Shown here one piece after another: positions 7,293 through 15,442 of a stretch of DNA of 18,948 nucleotides. Both the position numbers and the translations under genes were made by a program. Numbering within the stretch: position 1 is the stretch's first letter; each line of letters starts with the position of its first letter. The stretch comes from an uncultured Clostridiaceae bacterium (GTDB taxonomy: Bacteria; Bacillota; Clostridia; Lachnospirales; Lachnospiraceae): contig CAUCBQ010000020.1 of NCBI GenBank assembly GCA_958441075.1, positions 1 to 18,948 on the forward strand, read 5' to 3'. A model generated the notes under the pieces. It did not search any database. It saw nothing but the letters and a program-made list of their open reading frames with translations, and was not told the DNA's origin.

Positions 7293-8179
7293 TATACTTC
7301 ACCTCCGCCTTTGGTTGCTTTAAACTGTATCACTGCGATTACGATAAACAGAAGGCTGATAAGGATGCCTGCTGCAGAAGCGTAGCCGTACTTATACTGG
7401 TTAAAGCCCTGATCAAAAATATACTGTACCATATAGGTAGTTGAGGAACCCGGTCCTCCAAGGGAAATACCCTGTACCAGTGCGTATTCCTTTAAAAGAG
7501 ATACGGTAGAAAGAAGAAGCACAATAAATGTTGTAGGCATCAGAAGAGGCAATGTGATGTTGGTAAATGCCTGAATCTTCTTTGCTCCGTCTACGCTGGC
7601 TGCCTCATACAGCTCCTGATTAATATTATTAATACCGCCTACATAAAGAAGCATATAGTATCCGGCAGAAATCCAGTTGGAGGCCACACTGATTACTACA
7701 GTTGCCAGAATGGGATTTAAGGACCACTGCAGGGGATCAATTCCCATTTTCTGTAAAATAAAGTTAATTAAACCGTATTCCTGTCCGAACATCCAGTTGA
7801 TTGTGATACCGGCTACCAGAGCAGATAAAAGAACCGGAATATAAATCAGGGTACGCATAATGGTCTTTCCCTTTACCAGCTTAGAAGTAACCAGAGCCGC
7901 TAAAAGCAGGGGAACGGCAATCTTAAAGGGCAGGTTGCAGACCGTATATACAAGGGTCCGTCCCACGGTTTTATAAAAATCTGTGTCCTTTAAAATATCT
8001 GTATAGTTCTTTAAGCCAATCAGGTCCATGGTCTTCCAACCGTCATAATTGGTAAATGAAAACCAGATGCTTAAAATCAGCGGCACCAGGAAAAATACTG
8101 CAAATAATGCCAGTGATGGAAGTACGAACAGCCAGAAGCTGTGTGTATGGCAGAATGACTGCCTTGTACTCTTTTTCAT
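7292..8179 (-). CDS. ABC sugar transporter permease, MalF/UgpA family
   Basis: 295 residues with six predicted membrane segments and the EAA loop ELYEAASVDGAKKIQAFTNITLPL in the last third. It forms the membrane channel together with the next gene and receives sugar from the lipoprotein encoded at 9538-10854. AAGGAGGAGA lies 7-8 bp before ATG 8179, and the gene begins 24 bp after the GH105 stop in the same operon. Typical of CUT1 oligosaccharide importers; the transported sugar cannot be named from the permease. Confidence 0.94.
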   Translation of the reverse strand: MKKSTRQSFCHTHSFWLFVLPSLALFAVFFLVPLILSIWFSFTNYDGWKTMDLIGLKNYTDILKDTDFYKTVGRTLVYTVCNLPFKIAVPLLLAALVTSKLVKGKTIMRTLIYIPVLLSALVAGITINWMFGQEYGLINFILQKMGIDPLQWSLNPILATVVISVASNWISAGYYMLLYVGGINNINQELYEAASVDGAKKIQAFTNITLPLLMPTTFIVLLLSTVSLLKEYALVQGISLGGPGSSTTYMVQYIFDQGFNQYKYGYASAAGILISLLFIVIAVIQFKATKGGGEV

Positions 8180-8203
8180 GTCAATCTCCTCCTTGATTTC
8201 TTT

Positions 8204-9304
8204 TTAATCATTCATGTGCTTTCTGCATTCCATAAAGAACAGCATAGCCAAAGCCTGTCCGTAAGGCATGGGCTTAAGCTCAATCTCTTTGTAGAAATCC
8301 TTTGTCTTTCGTCCCATGGGAGTTCCGTAGGACACCTGATTGACAACGCCCGTCTCATCGGTATATTCCATAATAGGCTCAAGAGCCTTAAGAGCGCCCT
8401 CAACCCAGTCTGCTTCTGCCAGCCCCAGTTCTGCCCCCTTTAAAATACCATATGCAAAACCACAGGTAGCGCTGGCTTCTACATAGGAAGTCTTATCATC
8501 AATCAGAGTATGCCACATTCCCGTGGGCTCCTGATACTGAATCAATGCTTCTGCCTGACGCTTCCAGGTTTCCTTCAGGAATTTTTCCACGCTTGGGCTG
8601 CAGGGGCAAAGTGCCAGAAATTCCGGAATCGCTGCCGTAATCCAGCAGTTCCCTCTTCCCCAGAAGGCTGCAGCAAAATGGCTCTCTTCCTTAAAGGACC
8701 AGCCGTGATACCAGAGCCCGGTCTTGCGGTCTGTAAGATATTTGATATGAAGCAGGAACTGGTATTCCGCCTCGTCCTGATATTTCTTTTCTCCCAGAAT
8801 CCGACCCATATTCGCAAGAAAGAGGACGGTCATAAACAGAGTGTCATCCCACAGCTCTCCCTCATTTAAGGTATCTGAGGTAATGTGCTGCAGTCCGCCT
8901 TCCTTTGTTCTCGGAAAATCAGCGTAAATCCATCTGGCCCATTCCCGGCAGACTTCCATGTAGCGTTCATTATCTGTCTCCTCTGCCACAAAGGACATGG
9001 CTAAAAGAGGAGTTACCGTATTTACATTCTTGGCTGGAAGCCCGATCTTTAACTGCCTTTCATAGTAGGAAGTCAGGATGTTCATATACCGCTCATCCTT
9101 TGTTTCTTTATAGAGCTTCCATACTCCGTAAAGGCCCACGCCCTGAGTCCACTCCCAAAACTGGTACCTTCTGATATCATCTCCGGCAAGGCTCCTTGTC
9201 TTCATTCCCTCCATAAACTGGGAATCCTCCTCGTAAAGAACCTTTTCAAAGCTGTTAAGATACAGATCAATATAACGGTCAATATCCGCTGCTGTGTATT
9301 TCAT
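8204..9304 (-). CDS. GH105 unsaturated rhamnogalacturonyl/glucuronyl hydrolase (YteR/YesR-like)
   Basis: 366 residues, close to the usual 350-380 for GH105, without a signal peptide. It is an (alpha/alpha) barrel with family-typical stretches: FWEWTQGVGLYGVWKLY near residue 50, ITSDTLNEGELWDDTLFM (D153/D154 in the position of the general-acid aspartate), LWYHGW, and FWGRGNCWITAAIPEF. These enzymes hydrate the 4,5-double bond of an unsaturated uronic acid at the non-reducing end and so release it from the oligosaccharide left by a polysaccharide lyase. The gene is first in its transcription unit, behind the regulated promoter at 9359-9430, and is followed by the permeases and the toroid protein. 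An AGGAG site is 7 bp before the ATG. GH88 is related, but the overall pattern is closer to GH105. Whether it prefers rhamnose- or other-linked uronic acid is unknown. Confidence 0.9.
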   Translation of the reverse strand: MKYTAADIDRYIDLYLNSFEKVLYEEDSQFMEGMKTRSLAGDDIRRYQFWEWTQGVGLYGVWKLYKETKDERYMNILTSYYERQLKIGLPAKNVNTVTPLLAMSFVAEETDNERYMEVCREWARWIYADFPRTKEGGLQHITSDTLNEGELWDDTLFMTVLFLANMGRILGEKKYQDEAEYQFLLHIKYLTDRKTGLWYHGWSFKEESHFAAAFWGRGNCWITAAIPEFLALCPCSPSVEKFLKETWKRQAEALIQYQEPTGMWHTLIDDKTSYVEASATCGFAYGILKGAELGLAEADWVEGALKALEPIMEYTDETGVVNQVSYGTPMGRKTKDFYKEIELKPMPYGQALAMLFFMECRKHMND

Positions 9305-9358
9305 CCTCTCGCTCCTCTCATCGGAAGACCTTCATCGCTTCCATCACTTTCTGGATCT

Positions 9359-9430
9359 ATCTTAACACTTTGATAAGTCAATTTCTACATTTATTTTGCC
9401 TTTTAGCTATAATAGTATTGCATATTTTGC
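9359..9430 (-). promoter_or_regulatory. Regulated promoter of the GH105-permease operon (site A of the shared motif)
   Basis: On the minus strand: distal box GCAAAA (9425-9430) with GCAATA nine bases on, proximal box GGCAAAA (9394-9399 core) 31 bp downstream, 6 bp, a non-consensus -35 TAGAAA (9382-9387), a 17-bp spacer, then -10 TAAGAT (9359-9364). Identical spacing occurs upstream of the binding protein and GH2 genes. Transcription would begin near 9352, leaving a leader of about 48 bases. The poor -35 and the upstream boxes point to an activator, most likely the AraC-type protein at 18655. Confidence 0.7.
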
Positions 9431-9455
9431 TTTATGTGCAGGTTTTTGCTTTTTT

Positions 9456-9484
9456 ATTTTATCAATCATTTCTCAAAAAGGCAA
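9456..9484 (-). promoter_or_regulatory. Possible second promoter upstream of GH105
   Basis: TTGCCT (9479-9484), 17 bp, TAAAAT (9456-9461) on the minus strand, just downstream of the binding-protein terminator. It could give basal expression of the GH105 operon. The stretch is very AT-rich, so chance is likely. Confidence 0.25.
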
Positions 9485-9485
9485 C

Positions 9486-9526
9486 AAAAAAAACAGTCCA
9501 TCCCACAAAAGAATGAACTGTTTTCT
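9486..9526 (-). terminator. Rho-independent terminator after the binding protein gene
   Basis: Starting about 15 bases after the stop codon, the minus strand has AACAGTTCATTC, a 7-base loop and GGATGGACTGTT (12-bp stem with two G-U pairs), followed by six T. It separates the abundant binding-protein transcript from GH105 and the permeases, which have their own promoter just downstream. Confidence 0.83.
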
Positions 9527-9537
9527 TTGTAATAAAA

Positions 9538-10854
9538 TTAGTATGCCATGTCCCACTTAGAAGCCTCAGACAGCTGCTTTGCAAATCCGTCCAGTGCCTC
9601 TTTTGCTGTGATCTCTCCGGATACGGCGCGCTTTAAAGCGTCTCTGTACTCATTATCCTTATAATTTCTCCAGGAAGAGCTCTCATCTGTCATAAATGTA
9701 TCTGTAACAAAATCTGTCTCAGCCTGCATTAATGCAAACTCTTCCTTTGCCTTGTCTGTCTCAGGCTCATAGGCAACATCGTTCATAACGGACAGGCCCT
9801 TATGAAGCTGCAGATACTCTTTGTAATGCTCCTCCTCGAACAGCCACTGTACGAACTGCTTTGCCAACTCAGTATTCTTTCCGTTCTGAGGAATTGCAAG
9901 AGCTGCGCCGCCGATGATTGCAGACTGGCACTCGCTTCCCTTTGGTGAAGGCATTACACCAAATTCAAACTTGGAAATATCATTTGTAAAGGTGTTGTAA
10001 TTCCAGGAACCGGATAACAGGATGGCTGCGTCTCCGTTCTTAAAATATTCAACCGGGTTGTCTGTGGTGCCGCCTGCCCAGATTGCCTTTGGCATTACTT
10101 CATTGTTAGCCTGAACAAAGCGCTCCAGAGTTGCTACGTTTTCAGGACTGTTTACTGTTACCTTAAAGCTGTCCCCATCCTTTTCTACCAGAGAACCGCC
10201 GTTTCCATACATCAGGATATCGTAACGTGCTCTTGATACGTCAGCAGCAAAGCCATACTTTACGCCGCCCTTTTCCTGAAGCACTGCCGCATTTTCATAC
10301 AGCTGATCCCAGGTCCATGGATTCTCCTGTGTGGGAGCCTCAATGCCTGCTGCGGCAAATGCATCCTTGTTATAGAAAACACAGGTTGTTGTAAACTGTT
10401 CTGTGATACCTGTAATCGCATCAGAAGAATAGGATTTTCCTACAATATTAAGTGCGGACTGGTTAAATTTGGAAAGATCTACCACATCCTCCATGTTTAC
10501 GAACTCGTCCGGATAAATCTGATGAAGGAAGGTGGTGGAAACAATGTCCGGAAGGTCTTTATTCTTAGCCATAGCCGGGAATTTGCTTCTCATATCATCA
10601 TGGGAAATGATAATCTTTTTAATGGTATTTCCGCTTTCCTCTGCCCAGTGGTTTAAAGCATTTCCAAGAGCATCCTGCTCTCCCGGCTCCTCAGAAAGCA
10701 TTACGGAAAGGGTCTGTCCTGTAATGGGGCCTGAGCTTTCTGCTGCTGTTTCTTCTCCCTTTTTTGCTGAATCAGAACCGCCGCAGGCTGTCAGTGCTGC
10801 TGCCATAGACAGAGTCAGAACGCCTGCCAATGCTCTTGCTGATCTCTTTTTCAT
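9538..10854 (-). CDS. Extracellular sugar-binding lipoprotein of the ABC importer (family 1 solute-binding protein)
   Basis: 438 residues. The N-terminus MKKRSARALAGVLTLSMAA ends in a lipobox LTAC, so the protein is processed at Cys24 and anchored by lipid on the outer face of the membrane. A low-complexity linker (SDSAKKGEETAAESSG) leads into a family 1 SBP fold with typical motifs such as NKDAFAAAGIEAPTQENPWTWDQL, KNGDAAILLSGSWN and GGAALAIPQNGKN. It captures oligosaccharide and delivers it to the permeases at 6456-8179. The frame could begin at an ATG at 10917, but the -10 box (10916-10921) overlaps that codon, and the AAGGAGGA site lies before ATG 10854, so 10854 is the start. The gene has its own regulated promoter and terminator, which fits the high dose binding proteins need. 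Confidence 0.94.
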   Translation of the reverse strand: MKKRSARALAGVLTLSMAAALTACGGSDSAKKGEETAAESSGPITGQTLSVMLSEEPGEQDALGNALNHWAEESGNTIKKIIISHDDMRSKFPAMAKNKDLPDIVSTTFLHQIYPDEFVNMEDVVDLSKFNQSALNIVGKSYSSDAITGITEQFTTTCVFYNKDAFAAAGIEAPTQENPWTWDQLYENAAVLQEKGGVKYGFAADVSRARYDILMYGNGGSLVEKDGDSFKVTVNSPENVATLERFVQANNEVMPKAIWAGGTTDNPVEYFKNGDAAILLSGSWNYNTFTNDISKFEFGVMPSPKGSECQSAIIGGAALAIPQNGKNTELAKQFVQWLFEEEHYKEYLQLHKGLSVMNDVAYEPETDKAKEEFALMQAETDFVTDTFMTDESSSWRNYKDNEYRDALKRAVSGEITAKEALDGFAKQLSEASKWDMAY

Positions 10855-10915
10855 AATAATATCCTCCTTAATACTGCTGTTTTTGCATTTCCTCTTAACT
10901 GCTTTTGATGACTCC

Positions 10916-10987
10916 ATAGTATCATTTTAGCGCACCAATTTCTACACCATTTTTGCCTTTTTTGATATATAATATTGTATTTTTTGC
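10916..10987 (-). promoter_or_regulatory. Regulated promoter of the binding protein gene (site B of the shared motif)
   Basis: Minus strand: distal GCAAAA (10982-10987), ACAATA nine bases on, proximal GGCAAAA (core 10951-10956) exactly 31 bp further, 6 bp, -35 region TAGAAA (10939-10944), 17 bp, -10 TACTAT (10916-10921). The whole layout, including CAATTTCTA read on the plus strand, matches site A and nearly matches site C. Transcription would begin near 10909, leaving a leader of about 55 bases. Confidence 0.7.
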
Positions 10988-11010
10988 TTTTTACTTCCAT
11001 CTTTGCTCTT

Positions 11011-14000
11011 TCAGGCCTGTTTTCCAGTACAGGCCTTCGGTGTAATGCGGATGGAAAAAATCTCATATGGTTTCATTTCAAATTCCAGCGTCTGCCCCTT
11101 CTGTACCAGCTCTGTACCCGGAACAAATGAGATTGTCTTTAAATCAGTATGCTCCATCAGATCACAGACCGCTGCCTCAAAATCAGAAAGCAGTGGAAGC
11201 TCCATATGTACTCTGGTACGCATTCCATAAGCCTCATACAGGCGGATAATCAGGTCATCCCCCTCCTCAGCCTTTTTTACCGTATCTGCAAAAATGTTTT
11301 CTTCGACAATCCGCAGGAAAGACCAGCTTCCTGTTTTTATTCCGTTTTCTCTCTGTATGATCAGAGAACAGTTTAAATCATATGCCTCCCGGATTACCCC
11401 TCCTCTCCTGAAATCGCCTCTGTGCGGATAAAGGGAGTATGTAAACTCATGAAGGCCCCGGTCTGCCTGAGGGTCCGGGAATATGCCGGATTTAATCAGA
11501 GTCAGGCTCATCACTGAATCGTGAATATCGCATCCGTATTTACAGTCATTTAAAATGGCGGCTCCATAGCCGTATTCGGACAGATCCATCCACTTGTGGG
11601 CGCATACCTCAAAGCGTGCCTGATCCCAGGTGGTATTTTTGTGAACCGGGCGCTTCACATTTCCAAACTGAATTTCAAAATCCGCTTCACTGCTCTGTAT
11701 ATCAAGAGGGAAGGAGGTTCTTAAAAGGAGCTGGCTTTCATTCCAGTCTGCCTTTGTCTTAAAATCAATTCTGGCGGTATGGGAATAAAAGCAGATCCTC
11801 TGTTCCAGAACGGAATCCATAAAACGGCGGCGGATAAAAAGGCAGCCTCTTACAGGACCGTTTTCCTCCAGATAAAATTCCGTAACGCCTCCGAATTTCC
11901 ATTCCTTTTCCCTGTATCCTGCATCAATATTCCAGGCGTCAAACTCCATGGGGCGATCCTCATATACCAGAAGTTCATTTCCAACAGCACCTTTTTTAAG
12001 CAGCTCTCTGTCCTCTCTCAGATCCCGTATACCGCAGATTTCCCCCTGACCGTCAAATTCCATATGGAAAAACGGCGTATCAAAGCTTACGGGCCAGCCT
12101 CGTTCATCTGTCATCAGGCTGGTGATCACCGGCTCTTCTTCTGCCCTGACGAAAGATGAATATTCATATACTCCGATTCCCTTAGAAGGCGCGTCTTTTA
12201 TCAGGAATAGTGTACTGCCGTCCGGCGTTTTCTGTACGCTGATGTTCTCCGGGCAGCTCCCGTCCAGTAATTCTTCTGCCATAACGGCCTCTTCACCTGA
12301 AAGCTCTGCAACAGAGGTCCGTCCAAAGCTTAAGGGATTAAAGACAGCCAGACATTCCTTTTTATTCTCTTGTTCCAATACAGACAGAACGGCTGACCGG
12401 GATTTCTTTACAATCCTTCCGGCTGACCGAATAATTTCCTCATACTGGACAGCGGAATCCTCATACACATCCTTTATGGATGAACCGGGCAGAATATCGT
12501 GAAACTGATTTAAAAGCAGAAGCTTCCAGTTCTTTTCCAGTTCTTTTTCAGGGTATTCATATTCTGCTCCCATTGCATTTGCCAAAACAGAATAAAATTC
12601 CGCATCACCCATTAAAAATTCGCAGGTCCGATTGTACTTTTTGTTTTTTGCCTGAGAGGTATAGGTTCCCCTGTGGAACTCCAGATACAGCTCTCCACAC
12701 CAGGAGGGGAGACATTTCCGGTCCATATTTTCTTCCAAAATATGGAAGAAGTCTTTTACAAAAGTCTGGCGTACATGGGGTACGCCTGCGACTCCAGCTT
12801 CCATTCTGCGGCTCTGCTCCAGCATCTCCTCTGTAGGGCCTCCGCCTCCGTCGCCATAGCCATAACAGGTCAGAACATCACTGCTGGTTTCCTTATTCTG
12901 ATATCTCTGCCAGGTTCCCTTTATCTGACTGGGATTTTGCAGTCCATTGTAGGTGGTACTTCCGTTTGGCATATCCTTAAGACTGCATCCGGGAAGATAA
13001 TTTCTGGTTGTAATCAAATGGGTCAGAACCTGGCTTCCATCAATCCCTTTCCACATAAACGTATCATAAGGAAAGACATTATACTCATTCCATCCCAGCT
13101 TGGTAGTCATAAAATAGGAAAGACCTGCTTTTTTCATGATCTGAGGCATGGCTGCACTGTATCCAAATACATCCGGCAGCCAGAGCACCTCCTGCTTTTT
13201 CGCCCCCAGCTCTTTTTCAAAAAAACGTTTCCCATAGAGAATATGGCGGATCAGCGACTCGCCGGACGCCAGATTGCAGTCCGGCTCCAGCCACATTCCC
13301 CCTTCGGCCTCCCAGCGCCCCTCCTGTATCTTTTCCCTGATTTTCTCAAACAGCTCCGGGGCCTCTTCCCTTACAAATTCATAAAGCTGGGGCTGGCTGG
13401 ACATAAACTTATACTCCGGATACCGCTCCATCAGGTTCAGAACCGTCTTAAAGCTGCGCACTGCCTTCTGCCTGGTCTGTCTCAGAGGCCATTTCCATGC
13501 CACATCAATATGGGTATGACCGATGGAATGAACCGTTACACGCTGGCTGCGGCAGATGTCCGGCAGATTCTTTTTCACATACTCCCGCACCTCTTTTACA
13601 GACCGGAAAAATTCTTCTGATCCCGGCTTTCTTAAATCAAGGCCCGAAATGGCAGTATTTAAAAATTTCATAACTTCAATCCGGTCCAGATCCTCCTCGG
13701 AAAGAAGCTCTGCCGCCTCAAAAGGAACCTTCAGATCATAATACAATCCTGCGATTTCCCTGTCATAGACAGAAGCCGTAAGGTGGAAAAAGTTCGTAGG
13801 ATTTTCGCTGTTGGAATAGGCATAAAACACCAGTTCGAATCTCTCTTCCTCCCGAGCCCGCTCTGTGAGAATCAGATCCTGATGGTTCATATCCATAGTT
13901 CCTGCGAGGCTTCCATCCTTATATGCCATAATCTGAGGATTATCCGTGTTCCAGATATCATCCGCACCCGTATTCAGGGTTACACGGACTTCCTTTCCTT

Positions 14001-14238
14001 CCCATTCCCTCTTTATAACAACGCTTGTCCTGAACCAGAAATGCCGGTCCCTTCCTCCCCAGGTTTCACAGCTTCCGAATGGCGTCCATCCATCCCTTAT
14101 CTGATCCTGATTAAGGGTTTCTGAAAAATGGTAGTCTCCCGGACGGATCTCTACCTCTGTCAGCTCCTCCTTTAGAGAGTAACGCCACTGCCTCAGGCTG
14201 TCCAAAACCGGTCGTATTCTGTTTCTCGTTACATCCAT
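11011..14238 (-). CDS. GH38 alpha-mannosidase, cytoplasmic
   Basis: 1075 residues, typical for bacterial GH38, with no signal peptide. After an N-terminal beta domain, the catalytic domain begins with HSIGHTHIDVAWKW (zinc ligands H241 and D245). Then come LEPDCNLASGESLIRH, LWLPDVFGYSAAMPQI with the nucleophile and zinc ligand D356, and LNQFHDILPGSSI with zinc ligand H580. The remainder is the beta-sandwich C-terminal region of the family. It cleaves alpha-linked mannose from imported oligosaccharides with retention and depends on a divalent metal. A GGAGG lies 8 bp before ATG 14238, and the gene follows the MFS transporter by 30 bp, third in the GH2-MFS-GH38 unit. No U-tract terminator follows; the gene end forms a hairpin (11013-11036), and read-through into the binding-protein gene is possible. 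Linkage specificity is not visible. Confidence 0.94.
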   Translation of the reverse strand: MDVTRNRIRPVLDSLRQWRYSLKEELTEVEIRPGDYHFSETLNQDQIRDGWTPFGSCETWGGRDRHFWFRTSVVIKREWEGKEVRVTLNTGADDIWNTDNPQIMAYKDGSLAGTMDMNHQDLILTERAREEERFELVFYAYSNSENPTNFFHLTASVYDREIAGLYYDLKVPFEAAELLSEEDLDRIEVMKFLNTAISGLDLRKPGSEEFFRSVKEVREYVKKNLPDICRSQRVTVHSIGHTHIDVAWKWPLRQTRQKAVRSFKTVLNLMERYPEYKFMSSQPQLYEFVREEAPELFEKIREKIQEGRWEAEGGMWLEPDCNLASGESLIRHILYGKRFFEKELGAKKQEVLWLPDVFGYSAAMPQIMKKAGLSYFMTTKLGWNEYNVFPYDTFMWKGIDGSQVLTHLITTRNYLPGCSLKDMPNGSTTYNGLQNPSQIKGTWQRYQNKETSSDVLTCYGYGDGGGGPTEEMLEQSRRMEAGVAGVPHVRQTFVKDFFHILEENMDRKCLPSWCGELYLEFHRGTYTSQAKNKKYNRTCEFLMGDAEFYSVLANAMGAEYEYPEKELEKNWKLLLLNQFHDILPGSSIKDVYEDSAVQYEEIIRSAGRIVKKSRSAVLSVLEQENKKECLAVFNPLSFGRTSVAELSGEEAVMAEELLDGSCPENISVQKTPDGSTLFLIKDAPSKGIGVYEYSSFVRAEEEPVITSLMTDERGWPVSFDTPFFHMEFDGQGEICGIRDLREDRELLKKGAVGNELLVYEDRPMEFDAWNIDAGYREKEWKFGGVTEFYLEENGPVRGCLFIRRRFMDSVLEQRICFYSHTARIDFKTKADWNESQLLLRTSFPLDIQSSEADFEIQFGNVKRPVHKNTTWDQARFEVCAHKWMDLSEYGYGAAILNDCKYGCDIHDSVMSLTLIKSGIFPDPQADRGLHEFTYSLYPHRGDFRRGGVIREAYDLNCSLIIQRENGIKTGSWSFLRIVEENIFADTVKKAEEGDDLIIRLYEAYGMRTRVHMELPLLSDFEAAVCDLMEHTDLKTISFVPGTELVQKGQTLEFEMKPYEIFSIRITPKACTGKQA
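11013..11036 (-). other. Hairpin at the 3' end of the GH38 gene
   Basis: AGGCCTGT and ACAGGCCT are perfect 8-bp inverted copies around an 8-base loop, covering the last codons and the first stop-codon base. No T-run follows on the minus strand (GAAAGAGCAAAG), so it is not a standard intrinsic terminator. It may protect the mRNA end or be a weak pause site. Confidence 0.4.
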
Positions 14239-14268
14239 CTGTTCGTCCTCCGTTTCTTATTTTCCCAT

Positions 14269-15423
14269 TCATCTTTTCTTCAAGCTGTCCGCAAGCTTCA
14301 AATACAGAACGTAAAACACAGCCATGGCTGCGGGAAGGATCATGAAGCTGATGCCATAACCCCATCTGGAGGAAGCTGCGCCGAAGAGCATATTAAATAC
14401 AATATCTGCCACTGTAGCCGCGCTGATAATAACACCTGTGCGGGTAGCCGCTGTGCCTGCCGGATAGATCTGCTGGATCAGGAGCACCATGGTCGGATAC
14501 AGAATTGCCAGTGCAAATCCCGATGCGCCCAGAATCCATACACCGCCCTCTCCCAGAATACAGCCTGCACAGAACATAGCTGTTCCAATGCCTCCAAAGA
14601 GCTTCATACTTCTTACTGCTCCCATTTTCTGAACCACAGGAGCGAAAATCAGACGTCCGGCTGTCATACCGCCCCAGAACAGGGACAGGCTTGCAGAAGC
14701 GCTGGCAGCTTCCATGGAAAATGCAGAAATACAGTATGACATCAGCCAGTTCATTATGCCATGCTCACCAATAAAATAACAGCCCATCATGGCAATAAAA
14801 ATCCAGAATACCTTTGAATCCGGTTCTTTTTTCGGTATCTCCCTTTCCTGTTCCTTCTCTTCCCCCTGTCTGGGCACTTTTAAAAAGAAAAACAGCGCCA
14901 CTACCAGACAGGCGATTCCTAAAAGGACGCCGTTGGTCCATTTCCAGCCCTCATAGTGAAAGGCATATCTTCCCAGCAAAAACTGACTTCCGCTGGTTCC
15001 GATACCCTGAATAAAAAACAGCACATTTACCATAAGTCCCGCATAGCCGGCAAAGACAGCAGGGGTCAGTATATTCACGGTAGTATTTAAAAGAGTAGAT
15101 GCTCCCAAAGCAAGGAACATGGAAACCAGAATCCACATATAGCTGTCTGTCACCAGATTAATAAGCACCGCTCCTGCCCAGACTGCCGTTACAGCCATAG
15201 CCACATTCTTTCTGGGAAACAGATCCAGAAGCTTACCTCCAATACTTAAAAACAGCAGATTTCCCACATAGCTGATTGTGACAATCAGAGACAGCTGGCT
15301 TCCGCTTAAATCATACCTGTTCTGAAATACAGGGGCAAAAATCCCCCGAAGGGCGTCATTTGCTCCAAGTCCTGCCATTAAAAAAGCAAAGCATAGAAAT
15401 GCAATCCATTTTGTTCGTTTCAT
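14269..15423 (-). CDS. MFS transporter, probable sugar transporter (FucP/FHS-like)
   Basis: 384 residues with about 12 membrane segments and a central charged loop (QGEEKEQEREIPKKEPDSK, around residue 190) between the two six-helix halves. The loop between helices 2 and 3 carries GGKLLDLFPRKN, the MFS motif A. The N-terminus MAGLGANDALRGIFAPVFQNRYDLS resembles the first helix of the fucose/glucose-H+ symporter group. It probably moves a mono- or disaccharide across the membrane with protons, as a second route beside the ABC importer or as a sugar exporter. It lies 19 bp after the GH2 stop and 30 bp before GH38. An AGGAG site is present about 12 bp before the ATG, a slightly long spacing. The substrate is unknown. 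Confidence 0.85.
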   Translation of the reverse strand: MKRTKWIAFLCFAFLMAGLGANDALRGIFAPVFQNRYDLSGSQLSLIVTISYVGNLLFLSIGGKLLDLFPRKNVAMAVTAVWAGAVLINLVTDSYMWILVSMFLALGASTLLNTTVNILTPAVFAGYAGLMVNVLFFIQGIGTSGSQFLLGRYAFHYEGWKWTNGVLLGIACLVVALFFFLKVPRQGEEKEQEREIPKKEPDSKVFWIFIAMMGCYFIGEHGIMNWLMSYCISAFSMEAASASASLSLFWGGMTAGRLIFAPVVQKMGAVRSMKLFGGIGTAMFCAGCILGEGGVWILGASGFALAILYPTMVLLIQQIYPAGTAATRTGVIISAATVADIVFNMLFGAASSRWGYGISFMILPAAMAVFYVLYLKLADSLKKR

Positions 15424-15442
15424 TTTTCTGATTTTCTCCTGT

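Noticed and set aside
9330..9343. Possible catabolite-responsive element (TGGAAGCGATGAAG on the minus strand) just after the site A transcription start
   Set aside because: Only the left part fits the cre consensus and the final CA is missing; no similar site occurs at promoters B and C.
10855..10917. Longer start for the binding protein (21 extra residues)
   Set aside because: The -10 box overlaps the upstream ATG, and the lipoprotein signal and the AAGGAGGA site fit ATG 10854.
12673..13620. 315-codon open frame on the plus strand
   Set aside because: It lies fully inside the GH38 gene on the opposite strand, where motifs and length are clear; it has no recognisable domain or ribosome site of its own.
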